Shown: piece by piece, positions 1 through 12,297 of the stretch
Position numbering within the stretch: the first letter of the stretch is position 1
How the letters are laid out: each line of letters starts with the position of its first letter
Source of the DNA: Oscheius onirici
Lineage: Eukaryota > Nematoda > Chromadorea > Rhabditida > Rhabditidae
Reading direction: 5' to 3'
Length of the DNA stretch: 64,000 nt
Assembly: GCA_932521025.1 (NCBI GenBank)
Contig: OW051471.1
Coordinates: forward strand, 8,494,001-8,558,000
Translations under genes and position numbers: made by a program
The notes under the pieces: model-generated
What the model was told of the DNA's origin: nothing
Database searches by the model: none
What the model saw: only the letters and a program-made list of their open reading frames with translations

Positions 1-3000
1 TAAAGTCTTCTGGTTGTTCTCCTTCATCTCCACGCTGCAAATGTCGTCTGTCCTCTTTCTGTGTAGTGAAATCATAGGTCGTTGTTGTACTCTGTTCCAA
101 GATCTCCCTCTTTTTGTGCTTTCGGGCAGACTCGGTATCACTGCTGACCAGATCGGCTGCGGAAGAACGATCAGTTTCCGGACTCAATGGCTCTTGTTCC
201 TCGTCCACATGCTTTTCAGATGTTCTGGGACTTTCTTCTCCATACGAGTCGAGACTCTTGACTTCAGCTTGAGAAACTTCTTCCACTGACGGACTCAAAG
301 GCTCCTGAGCCTCGGCAATCTCGTCCTCCTCGTCGGATCCTGGTGGCAGCGGACTGACTGGTGTGACGACAATATCCACTGGAATTCTTTCCAGAGAGCT
401 TCTTTTCGAATCTTCTTCCTTGTCAGCAGATCCTCCAGAACCAGTGACAGAGACACGGTCTCCTTCCTTCAGCTGCTCAAACTTGGCAATTCTGTCTTTG
501 ACTGAACCGAGAGACTCCGTTGGGGATTCTGAAAATAATTTTTTGTTAAGATTTTGAGGATCTTGTTTGCTTCTCTCTTCACACTCGTCTAATGCCTTTT
601 CTTCGTACGTATAAAGAAAAAAAGTATGCCATTCATGCAGTAAGCTGAACAAAACGGTGCATACACTAGAACACAAACAAAATTTGAAAAGATTGGTGCC
701 TTATGTTCTATCATTAGCCGTTTTTTCGTTTGACTTTTTGAAGATCTGGAAAAATAGCTTTAGTTTATGACTTATAAATATTCCACAAAAGTTTTTTTGC
801 GACTTTATTTCCTAACTTGGCTCTTAAAAATGATTACTCATCCAATATCTTCACGGGTGCCCATCAGAGATAGGTATGTAGACTGCTACTTACAACTAGA
901 TTCCTACGAGTTCAACCCTAACCTAAACTTGCTCATACATTGACTCGTTTTGCAAAATACTTATCCTTCCTACTGTCATAAAACGACAATCACCGTTGAC
1001 TAAATTTCAGCTAAAAACATCGCTTCTTATTCTCTTTTTTTTAATTCTTTTACCTGTAATAAAGTCTGCTGTGGAAAAAGGCTTCAAATCGTCGAAAACT
1101 GTCTGTGTTTACTTTTCTTCTCAACAGATTTCTTTATTCTGATAACGATATGTTTCCATGCAACGATTCGAGTAGAACCACAAGAAGAAGTCTCATTGGC
1201 AGCTCATCAGATTGTTGTCATGAAGAAATGGCAGTTTATTTTCTGTTCTTGAAGTGGCAGCTTTTACAAAAACGGATACACGATCACAACTACAGTACGA
1301 CGAATAGTATTAAATATACGGAGAGAACGGAAAAGTGTGCAATGTGTTAACCAAAGAGAGTGCTTTTAACCGAGAGCACAGGCATTCAAGCTATATTGAC
1401 AGTGTGAAGAGAGACTCTGTTCCCGATGTTCTCTTCACTCACCAGGTGCGACGGCTTCTCCCTCTCCTGAAAAAAAAAACACATTAAAATGACCATCTCT
1501 TCGAAACATATGTTCAAGATGCCAAGTTACGTGTGCTTATGGCAATTGGGCAAGCCTGGGACAGCTGGGACACGGCTGGCACAAGTCGCTGTAATCTGTC
1601 CACTCAACTAAGGGAAGGCAGCTGCGAACATCGATATTTACCGAGTAAATCTGATCAGAAAGAAAGTTTGGGCAAACACAGGGGTGAACTGTGTTGCTAA
1701 AAAAAAAATAAGAGTGAGACAAACTAGTTGAAAACCTTCACAATCAGGAAGCAGTCAGTACGAAACCTCGTGAAACTAGTTCTGGTTTTGTCTAGTCACG
1801 TTTTGATATAAATCGTTCTACAAGTTTATTCTGATTCGAAGCTGTTACTTTAAAAAAAGACATTTGTGTTTGAAGAAAACAAAAAGTGGCTCGATTAAGT
1901 TTAGCGCTTAAAGCGTTCACATATTTAAGTTGGCACCTCAAACAAATATTTCTTCTCAATTCAAAAGTATAAAACGTACCAGGGAGAGTGGTCTTGGTGG
2001 TGGTTACGACGCGAGTCATCTTTTTCGAGACGACGACACTGCCATCTTCGTTGGTGAATCCCTCCTCCGCGGTCTCCTTCTTCTGAGTCGTGCCTGCAAA
2101 AATACGTTTTCATTCTGACAGATGCTTGTTCCTCTCGGGTTCACGCGTTGTGATCCCCTCGAAAATCAATAAAGCGAGCTGAAACTCACCAGAATCAGTT
2201 GAAGAGTCGGTGTGTCCGGAAGCTGAAAAAAATTGAATTAGTTTTGAAGCGAAGGAAGGAAAAGGTCTACTGCCATGAATTTTCGATAGTGGTTGTAAAA
2301 GCGCCGTAAACTGACTCAATAGCCTATTTTCTGCCATATGTGCTGATTTAAAACAACTGAAAGAGCCTACTAATGCTAGCCAACATTTGCTGATGGAGTT
2401 CCCGAATCTTGTCCGAGTCCAAGCCAGCCATTCCCGGCGTCTCGGTCTCGTAGACAGTCTTGGTAGTCGTGGTATGACGACTCTGATTCACTCGAATTTG
2501 TACATCTCTTCCCGGTCCTGCTGCTGCCAGAGCTCGAGCTACAGCATCCGAAACTGCCGGGTCAGCCGGAGTCACAGCTGCAGCAGTTCGGAGTTCAGCC
2601 TCGAGCTCGCGTAGCCTCTCGACGGCACTTGTGTACTTGTCCGGGGCGGTTGTTTTCATCTCGCGAAGGAGGAACAAGAGACTGCTGATGACTCGTTCCG
2701 ACTCTCCGGCCTCCTCTACTCCCAGAGACTGAATAGCTGGACCTGCTTCCTCTTCAGCCTCGACGAACGGATCAACCGTGGGATGAAAGAAATGGATGAG
2801 CGGGGCTCCTCGTGGGTCGATCTCGAGCAAAGCGGCTGCTAGTGAGGCTGTACGCTTGCGCTCAAAATGCTCACTGCTGGCGATGGGCGTGTCTTCGCTC
2901 TTCTCGTGACTCTGATGCGACTCATGCGCCAAGAACATACTGTCTCTTCTCTCCTCCTGATGGTGAGTATGTTCTTCGTGTTCTCCAGACCAACTCTCCG

Positions 3001-3202
3001 ATTCAAAATGACTCTTCGTCTCCATGTGATGGACTTCATGAGCTGATGTGACTTCCTCTCGGACAGTTCCCTGTATCAGAAGTTCTCCAGAGGCTGTGTA
3101 GCCGAAGATTACAGGAATGGCTGCCATGCTGGAGCTGTCGAAGAGTCGAATAGCCAGCTGGGACAGCTGCCCACGGAACGTTAACGTGGGGCGGTCCCTC
3201 AT
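1..3202 (-). CDS. Ankyrin locus downstream module, own ATG, runs off left edge
   Basis: Exons 3202-2371, 2222-2190, 2093-1980, 1466-1443 and 528-1 all join in phase 1 into one open frame that leaves the window. The first exon starts at ATG 3202; upstream in that frame there is a TGA after 27 nt and no usable acceptor. It encodes a His/Glu-rich then Ala-rich segment. Later exons carry an acidic tail with EDGSVVVSKKMTRVVTTT-like and KDRIAKFEQLKEGDRV-like stretches, which resemble the C-terminal part of large ankyrins. The main ankyrin frame stops at TAA 3393-3391, about 190 bp upstream. I infer an internal promoter or isoform of the same gene; a separate gene is the alternative. I found no in-phase splice joining exon 3440-3391 to this module. 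Confidence 0.6.
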
Positions 3203-3390
3203 GACAGCAGCAGTTTTTTTTATTTTCAATCAGCACATATGGCAGTAATGGATTTAACAACGGGTGGGGAAAAGAGTGTGCAAGCGCGGGGAAATACTGT
3301 CCGTTCAATTTAATATATTATGGTTAATCGTGGCAGTGTGCATTAAAAGGAGAGAAGTAAAAGGTGTAGAAGGAGAAGAAGGAAGAAACA

Positions 3391-6300
3391 TTAACCTCGA
3401 AGAGCTTCTTCCTCCTCGTAGTTCTTCTCGATTGGAGATTCTGAAAGATTCAGAGTTAGAAAGGAGAAAGGGACATGCCATATGGCAGGGATGAAAGGGT
3501 CAAGAAGCATGAATCGATTGGTCACTTTCAGTTGAATCAAATGCTTACCACTTCGAGTCTCGCTATAGTGACTGGTCATCGTCGTCGTGGTCACAATCGT
3601 GCCATCGTTCTCGACGTGCTGTTCCGTCTCAACTTCTTGTTCGACTCCTTCTGGCAGTTTGTGTGTGGCTTCGAGCTTCTTGCTAGGCGACTCGGCTAAT
3701 CTATGCAGCTCTTCCCACCTAAATTTCTATTTTGCGAAAAATCTATTAAATAAACGCACTTTTCACGTTCTTCGTCGGTCAAGGGAACTGTTCTATCAAC
3801 TACATTTTCATTAACAGCTACATCGTCCTCGTAAGTCGTCGTGATGGTTCTCTCTTCGACCATGGGACCACTATCCGTGTCATGGACGTGTCTCTCAGTC
3901 CTGACGACAGTTCTGACCTCAGAAACTGGCGCCTCTTCTGAAATATATTTTATGAAACCAAAAAGAAAAGGAACTACCATCTTCTTCTGGAATTGTCTGA
4001 GTGACGGGTTCGGCTTCTTCTGACCATCTCGGTTGAGATTTCTCGGCTACAGGAAGCTGCTCCGTTTCTTTGTAGGAAGGTGAAGGAGCCTGCTGAGGTT
4101 CCTCGATGTGAGATTCTTCGTGGGTCACCACGTGTCTGGTCACAACTACAGGCGCGACAGCAGCTACTGGCGGCAAGTCGACATATTTCTTGCTGGGCTC
4201 CAAAGCAGCTGGCTCAAACTTTTCATACTTCTCGAATCGTTTGCTCGACGGCGACTCAGATCCATAGCTAAGAGTTTCGGGTTCTCCGTGAAGAATGCTT
4301 CTGACGATATCATCACGGCCGATTCTTCTCAAAGCATTGTCCAGTTCTTCTTGGTTGGCTTCTTCCGTTCCTTTGAGATGGATCCAAATCTTGAGGACAT
4401 GCGGCAGTTCCTTTCCAGGATACTTTTGTCTGACTTGTTGGATGTCCCGGTGAGGAACCTCGAGGACACGAGCCAGTCTCTGCCAGTCAGGTCCGACTCC
4501 CTTCAAGATGTTTTGATGAACAAAATCGGGCAGTTCCTTGTCCATGACTCCGCGGTACTTCTGGTCGAATGGAGTTGTGTCCTTCTTGACTACGACGGGA
4601 GCAGGAATCTCTCCAGTGTACTCGGGAAGAGTAATAGCCAATGTGCAGATGGGTGCTTGTGGAGCAAGACTCTCAGCTCTGTTCTTCGGCTCTCGCATGA
4701 AAGCAAGTCTTCCTTCAGTCTCCGCCTCGGAGTCGTCCTTGTTTCTAGTCTAAAAGACCATTTTTATCAAAACCAAAAGAATAAGTATCACCTTGACCAT
4801 GAAAGCCAGACGATTCTCCTGGAACGGCTGGAAGTAGAGACTGAGCTGATCACCGCTCTTGGTCACTGGAACAAGGTTGCCAGCAAACTCGAGGAATTGA
4901 TGTTTTCCCTTCAGGACCTCGACATCTCTGGACTTGGCAATCAGCTTGAAATGTTCTTGCTTCTCAAGAGTCTTGTCTTCCTTATCATCGGTCATACAGA
5001 ACACTCTAAAATTTGAGATTGATTGAAACAAAGTATAATAGTACCGCAGTTGTCCCTCCACTGGGAAGGTTCTTCTGGCGAAGACGGCAAATTTGGCCAT
5101 GTAGGGAATGGAGATGGCCTCATTGTAGACCTCTTGAGCCATTCTAGCGGCGTCTCTCGGTGTCTGACAATCCATCAACCAGAAACGAGCTGAGACTGTG
5201 GTGGTGAATGAGACTTCTTCTCCAGTAAACGTCAACTGAGTTGTTCCAGTAATATCTTCCCATTGAGCCGGAGCAGATCCTCCAGTGATGGAACACAAGA
5301 GTCTCAGTGTTGGCGGCTCCTGTCCAGGTTGACCACTGTACTGCGTAAGCATAGCCTTGTTTCCGCTCTGAGGAAGAGGGATACAGAGAGTGATCGGCTT
5401 GTGGAACTTTCTCCTTCTCGGCTCAACGGTGACAATCGGAGAGACGGCAACTCTGTTTCCATGAAGACGGGTGACCATTTCCTGTGGGACTGGCTGAGCT
5501 TGAACGGAGACCTTGATGGTCTTGGTAAGAGAGCCGTCGGGGAAGATGGCTTGTACTCTCGGGACAACAGAAGAGACAATGACTCCTCCTTCCGGACCAA
5601 CACAGTGGACTTCTTGTCGGACTCTGGTCACAACAGCAAAGTACATCGGGAAGTCGTTGGTCAAGACTCTGGTGATTCGGGGAGTCTGAAGATCGTCCAA
5701 AGCGGCCAGTTCTTCGGCATCAAAAGATTCGTTCAAGACCTCTTGGACGGCATCTTCAGTAGCTTCCAGCTGATGCTCCTTCCAGTGTTGTCCATCATCT
5801 GATCGCAAAATGACGATCTCCCTTTCGCGATCGCGAAGAGAGGCAAAGTGTGGAACTTCGAGAATCACGGGACCAAGGAACTTAGCGCCAGCTGGTGCCA
5901 TTTCCAGAATTCTGCTCGCGAGTTCTTCTCCTTCACTTAGCGGTGGAGGATGGGCCAATTTGTCCTGCAAAAACAGCCGTTCATAAGTGCAATCACCCGC
6001 TAAATTTAATCCCGGAGCTCGCTCGTCCGTGTCAAATTTCACAGAGTTTCTTCCCAGCCAGCTATAGTCCAAACAACCAACCTTTCTAAGATATCTACAG
6101 GTGACTCGGATGGGCTGAGAAGCCTTCCTGGGCGGCACGATGATTCGGACGCCGCTGTGACGGCATCCTCGCATCGCTCCTCCGCGAGCATCGACGAGGA
6201 ATGAGATCAAGAAACTGAAAAATTTAGATTAGAAATTGTGATGAAAACTGTTTGGGAACACCGAACATAGGAACCAACGCTTCACTTTCGCATGTCACTA

Positions 6301-9300
6301 GGAGCTTGTTAGCCAAAGGGAAAGATATTTTTGCGTGTTCGTCAAGCGATAGAACAAACCTTGGAGACATTAATAAATAGAAAAGAAAAAGCAATAGGGA
6401 ATAGTTGCTGAAGAAAAATGTGAGAGCGAGCCTCTAGTGACACGCGATGGTTTACAATCAGGGCGGGATGGACGGGAGGGAGCCGAAAGGTGTGCATGCA
6501 CTTGTTGCTCTCCCTCCCGTCCGTTTTGTTTATGTAAACTATTTGGGGGAAAATAGACACGACGAGGACACTTACGTTTTGTGCAGTAGTTTACTGTAAA
6601 GAGAATTGTTACGTGAGTGCTCTAGAGTTTCGAAAAAGTACCTTGGCTGGGCCACATTGTGTCCGATGGGAATGTTGTCGTTCTGGATACTCTTGTCCAT
6701 GAGGCTGTCGTTCATGATGGGAGCGGTGTGCACCGGCTGCGCCTATAATACGAGTTTAGATGAGGAACACATGAATGTGAGTGGTCATCCATCAGCAGAG
6801 CTCTGCTCGAGACTAGCATTGGTCTGTCATCAATGATTCATTCGCAGGTCACTCAGAGTGAGGGGATGAGCAAAATTAAAATAACCGCAAAAGTAGTACG
6901 ACCCGGGAAAAAACGTCAATGTGCTGCTTCGAATGGTAAACAGAACAACGATTTCCGATTCTTATCGCTCATTTGATTACTCCCTATTAGTATGAAATGT
7001 TCTGTTGAAGCTGAATGGTTCCATCAAAAGCTACGACTTTTCAAAGCTAGCCACAAAACGTTCCCCCCTCTCGCAAAGGTCAATATTTAGCCCAAACTTC
7101 TCACCTGTGCCTTCTTGATGAGCTCGTCCAGATTGTCTTGGTAGGCGTCCGGAGCAAACTTGGCAGCTTCCAGTTCGGAACTCTTATTGAGAAGCTGAAA
7201 TAGAAACATTCGAAGATGAATGGCAGGAAAGTGTGAGTGAAAGCCATTCTGGCATTTTTTCAAAGCGCCTCGACAAACAAATGAGAGGGCTCAGCCATTG
7301 GCGTGTGTGATGGTTCGCGAAACCGCAAACAAACAGCCACATTTTGGGGTAATGTTCATCACTTTCTCTTATCTAAGTCCCCTTCCACGATTGATTACCT
7401 GTTCTCCAGTGTGGATGAAATGAATTCCAGTAGAATCCTCCTGTAGACCTTGGGTCAAGTTGTCCGAGAAGTCCTTGGCGTGAGCTGCAGCAGCGTCATG
7501 CTCAGCAGCCGCTCCTTCGTCTTCCGACTCGGAGAACATGGTCTCGTTCATAGCTTCCGGATTCTGTGGTTTGTACTTGTCCTCGTGGACGGTAGTCGTC
7601 TCCGTGATGACTGTCGTCTCAGTCACCGTCTTGAGTGTTTCCACAACCGAGACGTAACCAAGTCGTTGGGCGATCGCCAGCGGAGTCTGTCCTTGCTGAA
7701 ACCCATCTGTCTCTAATTTTCGCTCTCGAAACTTACAGCATTCTTCTCGTTCGGACTCGCTCCGTGATCTAAAAGATATCGAACTACGTTGTTGTGACCT
7801 TGTTGAGCAGCCTGGTGAAGTGGAGTGAAGTTGGCACGAGTCGTCTCGCCAACATTGGCTCCATGCTCGACAAGGAATCGAACCTAAAGAATTCTTTGAT
7901 GTTATTTAAGAGAAAGCTGCTACAGATGTGGTCATGTGAGGGCAGCTTAGAGGTTGTATAGACTCTAAGGGGCCGCCAGGACGATAAAGGCCTGTCAACG
8001 CTTATCACAGGAAAGGGAACAGCGCGTTACAGTGCGCGATTTTGTCAAATAAAAAAATAAAACTACTCACCATGTTAAGTTGTCCAAAGTGGCAAGCGAC
8101 ATGAAGTGGCGTGTAACCGGCATTGGTCTTCGGGTTGATTTCGGCATGATGTCTGTAGAGTTCTTCTGCCACTGGGACGTGATCTTCTTGTGCACAGAGG
8201 TGCATAGAAGTCAGACCATTGTTAGCTTGAGCTCCTACATCGGAACCATTCTCGATCAACAGAGCAGCCATTTCCTTGTGTCCTTCCTGGGAGGAAAGAT
8301 GAAGAGGAGTGAAGCCAGCTCGTGATTTGGCGTTCGGGTCAGCGTGGTATTGAAGAAGTGTTCCGGCAATGTCCATTTGGTTCTTTTTGGCAGCGATGTG
8401 AAGAGGAGTATAGCCGTTCTTGGCAGCAGCCTTGGCCGACGCTCCGTGCTCAAGAAGCATCATGGCGACTTTGTCGTTGTTGTAGTGAGCAGCAACGTGG
8501 AGAGGAGTAACCTGGTTCTTGCCCTCGATGTCAACTGAACAACCCTTCTCCAAGAGCAACCTCACGACTTCGACGTTTCCGTACTTGGAAGCAAGATGCA
8601 GAGGAGTGAAGCCTTTCTTTGTCAAGAGACTCTTGTCAGCTCCGTGATCCAGAAGAATTGAGGCTACTTCATCTTGTCCTTCCTTGGCAGCAATGTGCAG
8701 AGGAGTGTACTGGTCCCTGGTAGCACTGTTCGCATTGGCACCGGCCTGTAGGAGGAGAACTACAATGTCGGTGTTTCCGAGACGACTGGCAATGTGCAGA
8801 GGGGTCTGTAGCTCGCGGGCCTGAGCGTCTACCTGCAAGAATTCCATGAATAGATTGAGCACAAAAAACTGACCTTGGCTCCGTTTCGGATGAGGACGCG
8901 GACTACATCGGTCTGATTGGCTCTTGCAGCGAGATGAAGAGGAGTCTCGCCACGAACCGTAGCCACATCAGGGTTGGCGCCTTGTTGGAGGAGATAGATG
9001 ACGATGTTGATGGCTCCCATGAAGGAAGCGACATGAAGAGGAGAGAGACCAGATTCGGTTGTGGCTTCGATCGAAGCGTTGTACTTGAGCAGCAATTCGA
9101 CCACCTATAGTTTGTCATTTTTAAAATTAAGAAAGTTTCTCACCTTGATTCTGTTCTTCTTGCAAGCGATATGAAGCGGAGTGAAGCCGTTAAGAGCACG
9201 AGCGTTGGGGTCAGCGTTCCTGTCGAGAAGAAGCTTGGCCACTCGGACGTGTCCACAATGAGCAGCAACGTGAAGAGGAGTCAGATAGTCGACCGTGACA

Positions 9301-12285
9301 TCATCGACCGGTGCACGATGGTAGAGCAAGATTCTGGCACTGTCCACATGGTCTCCTTGAGCAGCCATATGCAAAGGAGCAAGTCCATTCTAAAAATTTC
9401 AAATTTGTCAGGCTTTTTGCTCTCGCAGCCTAATTAAAGTGGCCATGTTGCGGATAATTGAAGCTCTCGACCATTGTGTCCCCACAAGGGAGAACAAGCG
9501 CGTAGAGGCCATTTAATCAAGCCGAATTGCCAGCTCGCGAGAGATGAAACAAACCTTGGTCTTGGCAGAGATCGGAGCTCCTTTTTCCAGGAGCATGTCA
9601 ACGACTTGGTCATGTCCACTTCGGGCAGCACAGTGCAGCGGAGTGAGGAGATCTCTGGTGCGACTGTCGATGATGGCTCCATGCTGGAGGAGCAGCTGGA
9701 CCATATTCGTGCGACCCCATTTGGTAGCGACATGGAGAGGACTGAAATGGAGAGGATATAAAATTAAGTTTGTTCCCTTTCCAGTTTTTTATCTCAGATT
9801 TCAGAAACTTTTCACTATCGTCTTTCTGCTTTCTCCATCTAAATGTCCCTCCCGACTCAGATTGATTGTTCTCCCGAGAAAGGGGTTGACATCGTTAAGA
9901 GTGGCAAGAATGGAAGCGCTGTCCACCGAGAGAGAAAGAGCCCAACTGGCACCCATTCATATCTGATTAAGGAGCCCATATGTGCCCCCTTCAAGGGTTT
10001 TTGGTCGCGATCGAAAAAGGCGAACAGGCACTATTATTACACGAGCCCGACAAGGGCAGCCGCGTGAAAATGATGATGCAAATGGTCGATCCGGGTGAAA
10101 TGGATACCTGATGTTATGTCGGGCCGTGTAGTTGACATTGGCTCCTTTTTCAATGAGCAATTGAGCGACGTTCTCGTTGCCGTAATGAGCAGCAATATGC
10201 AGAGGTGTGAAGCCGGACTTGGAGGTCACGTCGGCGTTGTGGTCATTCTGAAAAGTGGCTGACTGACAGCTCAAGATGTCAATGAGAGTCGAAAATAGAC
10301 TGTGAGAGGTTGGACGACAGTGATGCGGCTCAGACCAAATCAACAGAACTAGTCTAATGAGTAACACCTCGGATTCTTGACTTACGGCTATCGAGTCGTA
10401 CGTTGCGAATGGCTCCTTGAGCAATTTGTTTTGTTGAACTAGTCAAGCTTTTAGAAAGAGGAAATACCAACGTTTTTCCCACATTAAATGACAAGGGTGA
10501 AATAAATAACGACGCACCTGTAGCAGAAGAGTAGCAGCTTTAGTATCGTCTTTTTTGGCGGCGATATGAAGAGCAGGTAGTCGGACCTTGCCCTTGGTGT
10601 CATTCTCGAGCAGAAGGGCTACGACTCGATCGTGGCCTTGTTGAAGAGCAACAGCCAGCGGAGTAAAACCATCCTGAAATCATCATTTCTTCATCTTTGC
10701 CTTCTCTATTGTTTAAACATATACTTCCTGTCCCTGCCTCCATTGGGACATCCCGCCGGACATTTTAAGGGTCTGGCCTTCGACCCCCAAAATCGATCCT
10801 CTCTCGTAAGAACTCCGAAAGAGGGGACCCTTGTTGGGAGAGAGTGGAATTCGGATGGAAGGACAAACACTTTCAAAGTCCCGTTTAACTGGTTCCATTA
10901 TTAGCTCGAATTTGCCTATGCGGCTTTCAAGGCTATCCGACGCCCATTAAAACACAACCCCGGCATGGATTCAGAGAACACATTTCCGGGAAATTGAGTA
11001 GCCATAACGGCAATTTGGATTGGCGACGAGAGAGATTCGTCGAAGCGTGTCAGATATTGCGAGTGAACAGCTTTGGTTTTTTGTAGCGATGGCCCGAAAT
11101 AAAGTCATTTGTGTGAAAACCTGGTTTTTCAGTTGCAACTAAGGAAATGAAGTTGCTGTTGCTACGTGGGACGTTCTCTCTGTTGCAATTATACCTAGTT
11201 TATTATCAAAGTAATTGGAAGAAGATCTCTGACTTCTAAAACTGGACCAGAAACCACCGGAGATAGGAGCCCACGTGAGACCGCAACCACAAAAAAAGAT
11301 CTTCCTACCTCTGTCGAGAGAGCTTGGTTGGCTCCATGGTTGAGAAGGAATCTGACGACCTCCTCGTGGTTTTCCTGGGCGGCCATATACAGCGGAGTGA
11401 ATCCATTCAGCGACTGTACATTTACATTGGCTCCATTCTCTACGAGGATGGTGACAATTAGCGACTGACCGGCCAATGAGGCGATGTGAAGAGCCGTGTT
11501 GCCTTTCTGAAAGTTGTCGTGTCATCCCACTGTCAAGAAGCGTGTGACAGCTAATGCATTTTCTACACGGAAAAAGAGACTCACTCTGGTGGCAGCATCG
11601 ACGTTGGCCTTTCGCTTCAAGAGCTCCCGGACGACGTCGCTGTGTCCTTCTTTTGAGGCGAGATGTAGGGCATTGAGACCGTTTGCATTGCTTGTGTTGA
11701 TGTCTGTACCGGCGCGCAGCAATTCGAGAACTTTGTCAAGATTGCCACCACGCGCCGCACGAAGAAAACTCGCACTGCTCTCCCCCTGGAAGAATCTTTT
11801 GCTTCGGAATATTATAGTTTCCTACAGCGTTTAGACTTTTGAAATCTAAGCTTTTTTGTTCATACGCTTTTACATTTTTGAATTCAAACATTTACTGATT
11901 GTGAGCTGTGGGTTATAGCTTCTGAACGGAAATTTGAAAACTTTGACTCATGATGTCAGATAGCACTGTAAAAACTGTTGGTTGGTTTGCAAATATTTTC
12001 GGCTTTCGAAATCCGAAACTTTTGAATAGAGACAACTGGCTAAACAATCTGTTTCTTCAATCTCTGTACAATTAATATTTTTCATTGATTTTTTGGCAAC
12101 TTTTCAACCCGAAAACACGTCACAAACAAACAAGCAAACAACTGTAAACAGGCCTCTTTCTGCCATATTTGGTATCAAAAAATTCGCCGAAAAATCTCCA
12201 TTCTGTTAGCAATCCAATAAAAAAGATTCTGACTCACCTTGGAGGAGTGCGAATGTTCGACGGGCGGGTCACCCTCGCTCGCCAT
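3391..12285 (-). CDS. unc-44: Ankyrin (UNC-44 type), 1752 aa, ANK repeats-ZU5-UPA-death domain
   Basis: Membrane-cytoskeleton adaptor that links membrane proteins to spectrin. I read 21 coding exons: 12285-12238, 11785-11585, 11506-11309, 10673-10518, 10247-10108, 9741-9555, 9389-9144, 9104-8874, 8832-8071, 7883-7737, 7695-7399, 7194-7105, 6742-6642, 6593-6576, 6214-6082, 5964-5045, 5005-4792, 4749-3978, 3937-3760, 3718-3549 and 3440-3391 (TAA). All phases agree and give 1752 residues. Exons 2-11 encode about 24 ANK repeats (motifs such as TPLHIAAK). The ZU5 region starts near 6210 ([14 protein letters not shown]), the UPA/second ZU5 is in 5964-4792, and a death domain lies near 4560-4270. 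The start is the first ATG, 10 nt after a splice acceptor (AG at 12297-12296), so exon 1 is preceded by a cis intron or a trans-splice site. Similarity to UNC-44 and vertebrate ankyrins runs along the whole length. A downstream module (1-3202) probably belongs to longer or alternative isoforms. Confidence 0.95.
6576..6593 (-). other. unc-44: 18-nt ankyrin microexon
   Basis: TTTACAG acceptor, 18 coding bases, then GTAAG donor. Both sides are phase 2. The exon supplies six residues (read with neighbours as S-K-L-L-H-K-T) between the linker and the ZU5 domain. These align with the K-L-x-x-K-x-F segment that precedes SFLVDARGG in UNC-44. Without it the ORF still stays open, because 18 is a multiple of 3, so it could be skipped. 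Confidence 0.7.
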
Positions 12286-12297
12286 GTCGAGTACGCT

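Noticed and set aside
1644-1698. Possible 55-nt ankyrin exon with good splice sites
   Set aside because: Its length breaks the phase-1 chain; skipping it joins 1980 to 1466 in frame.
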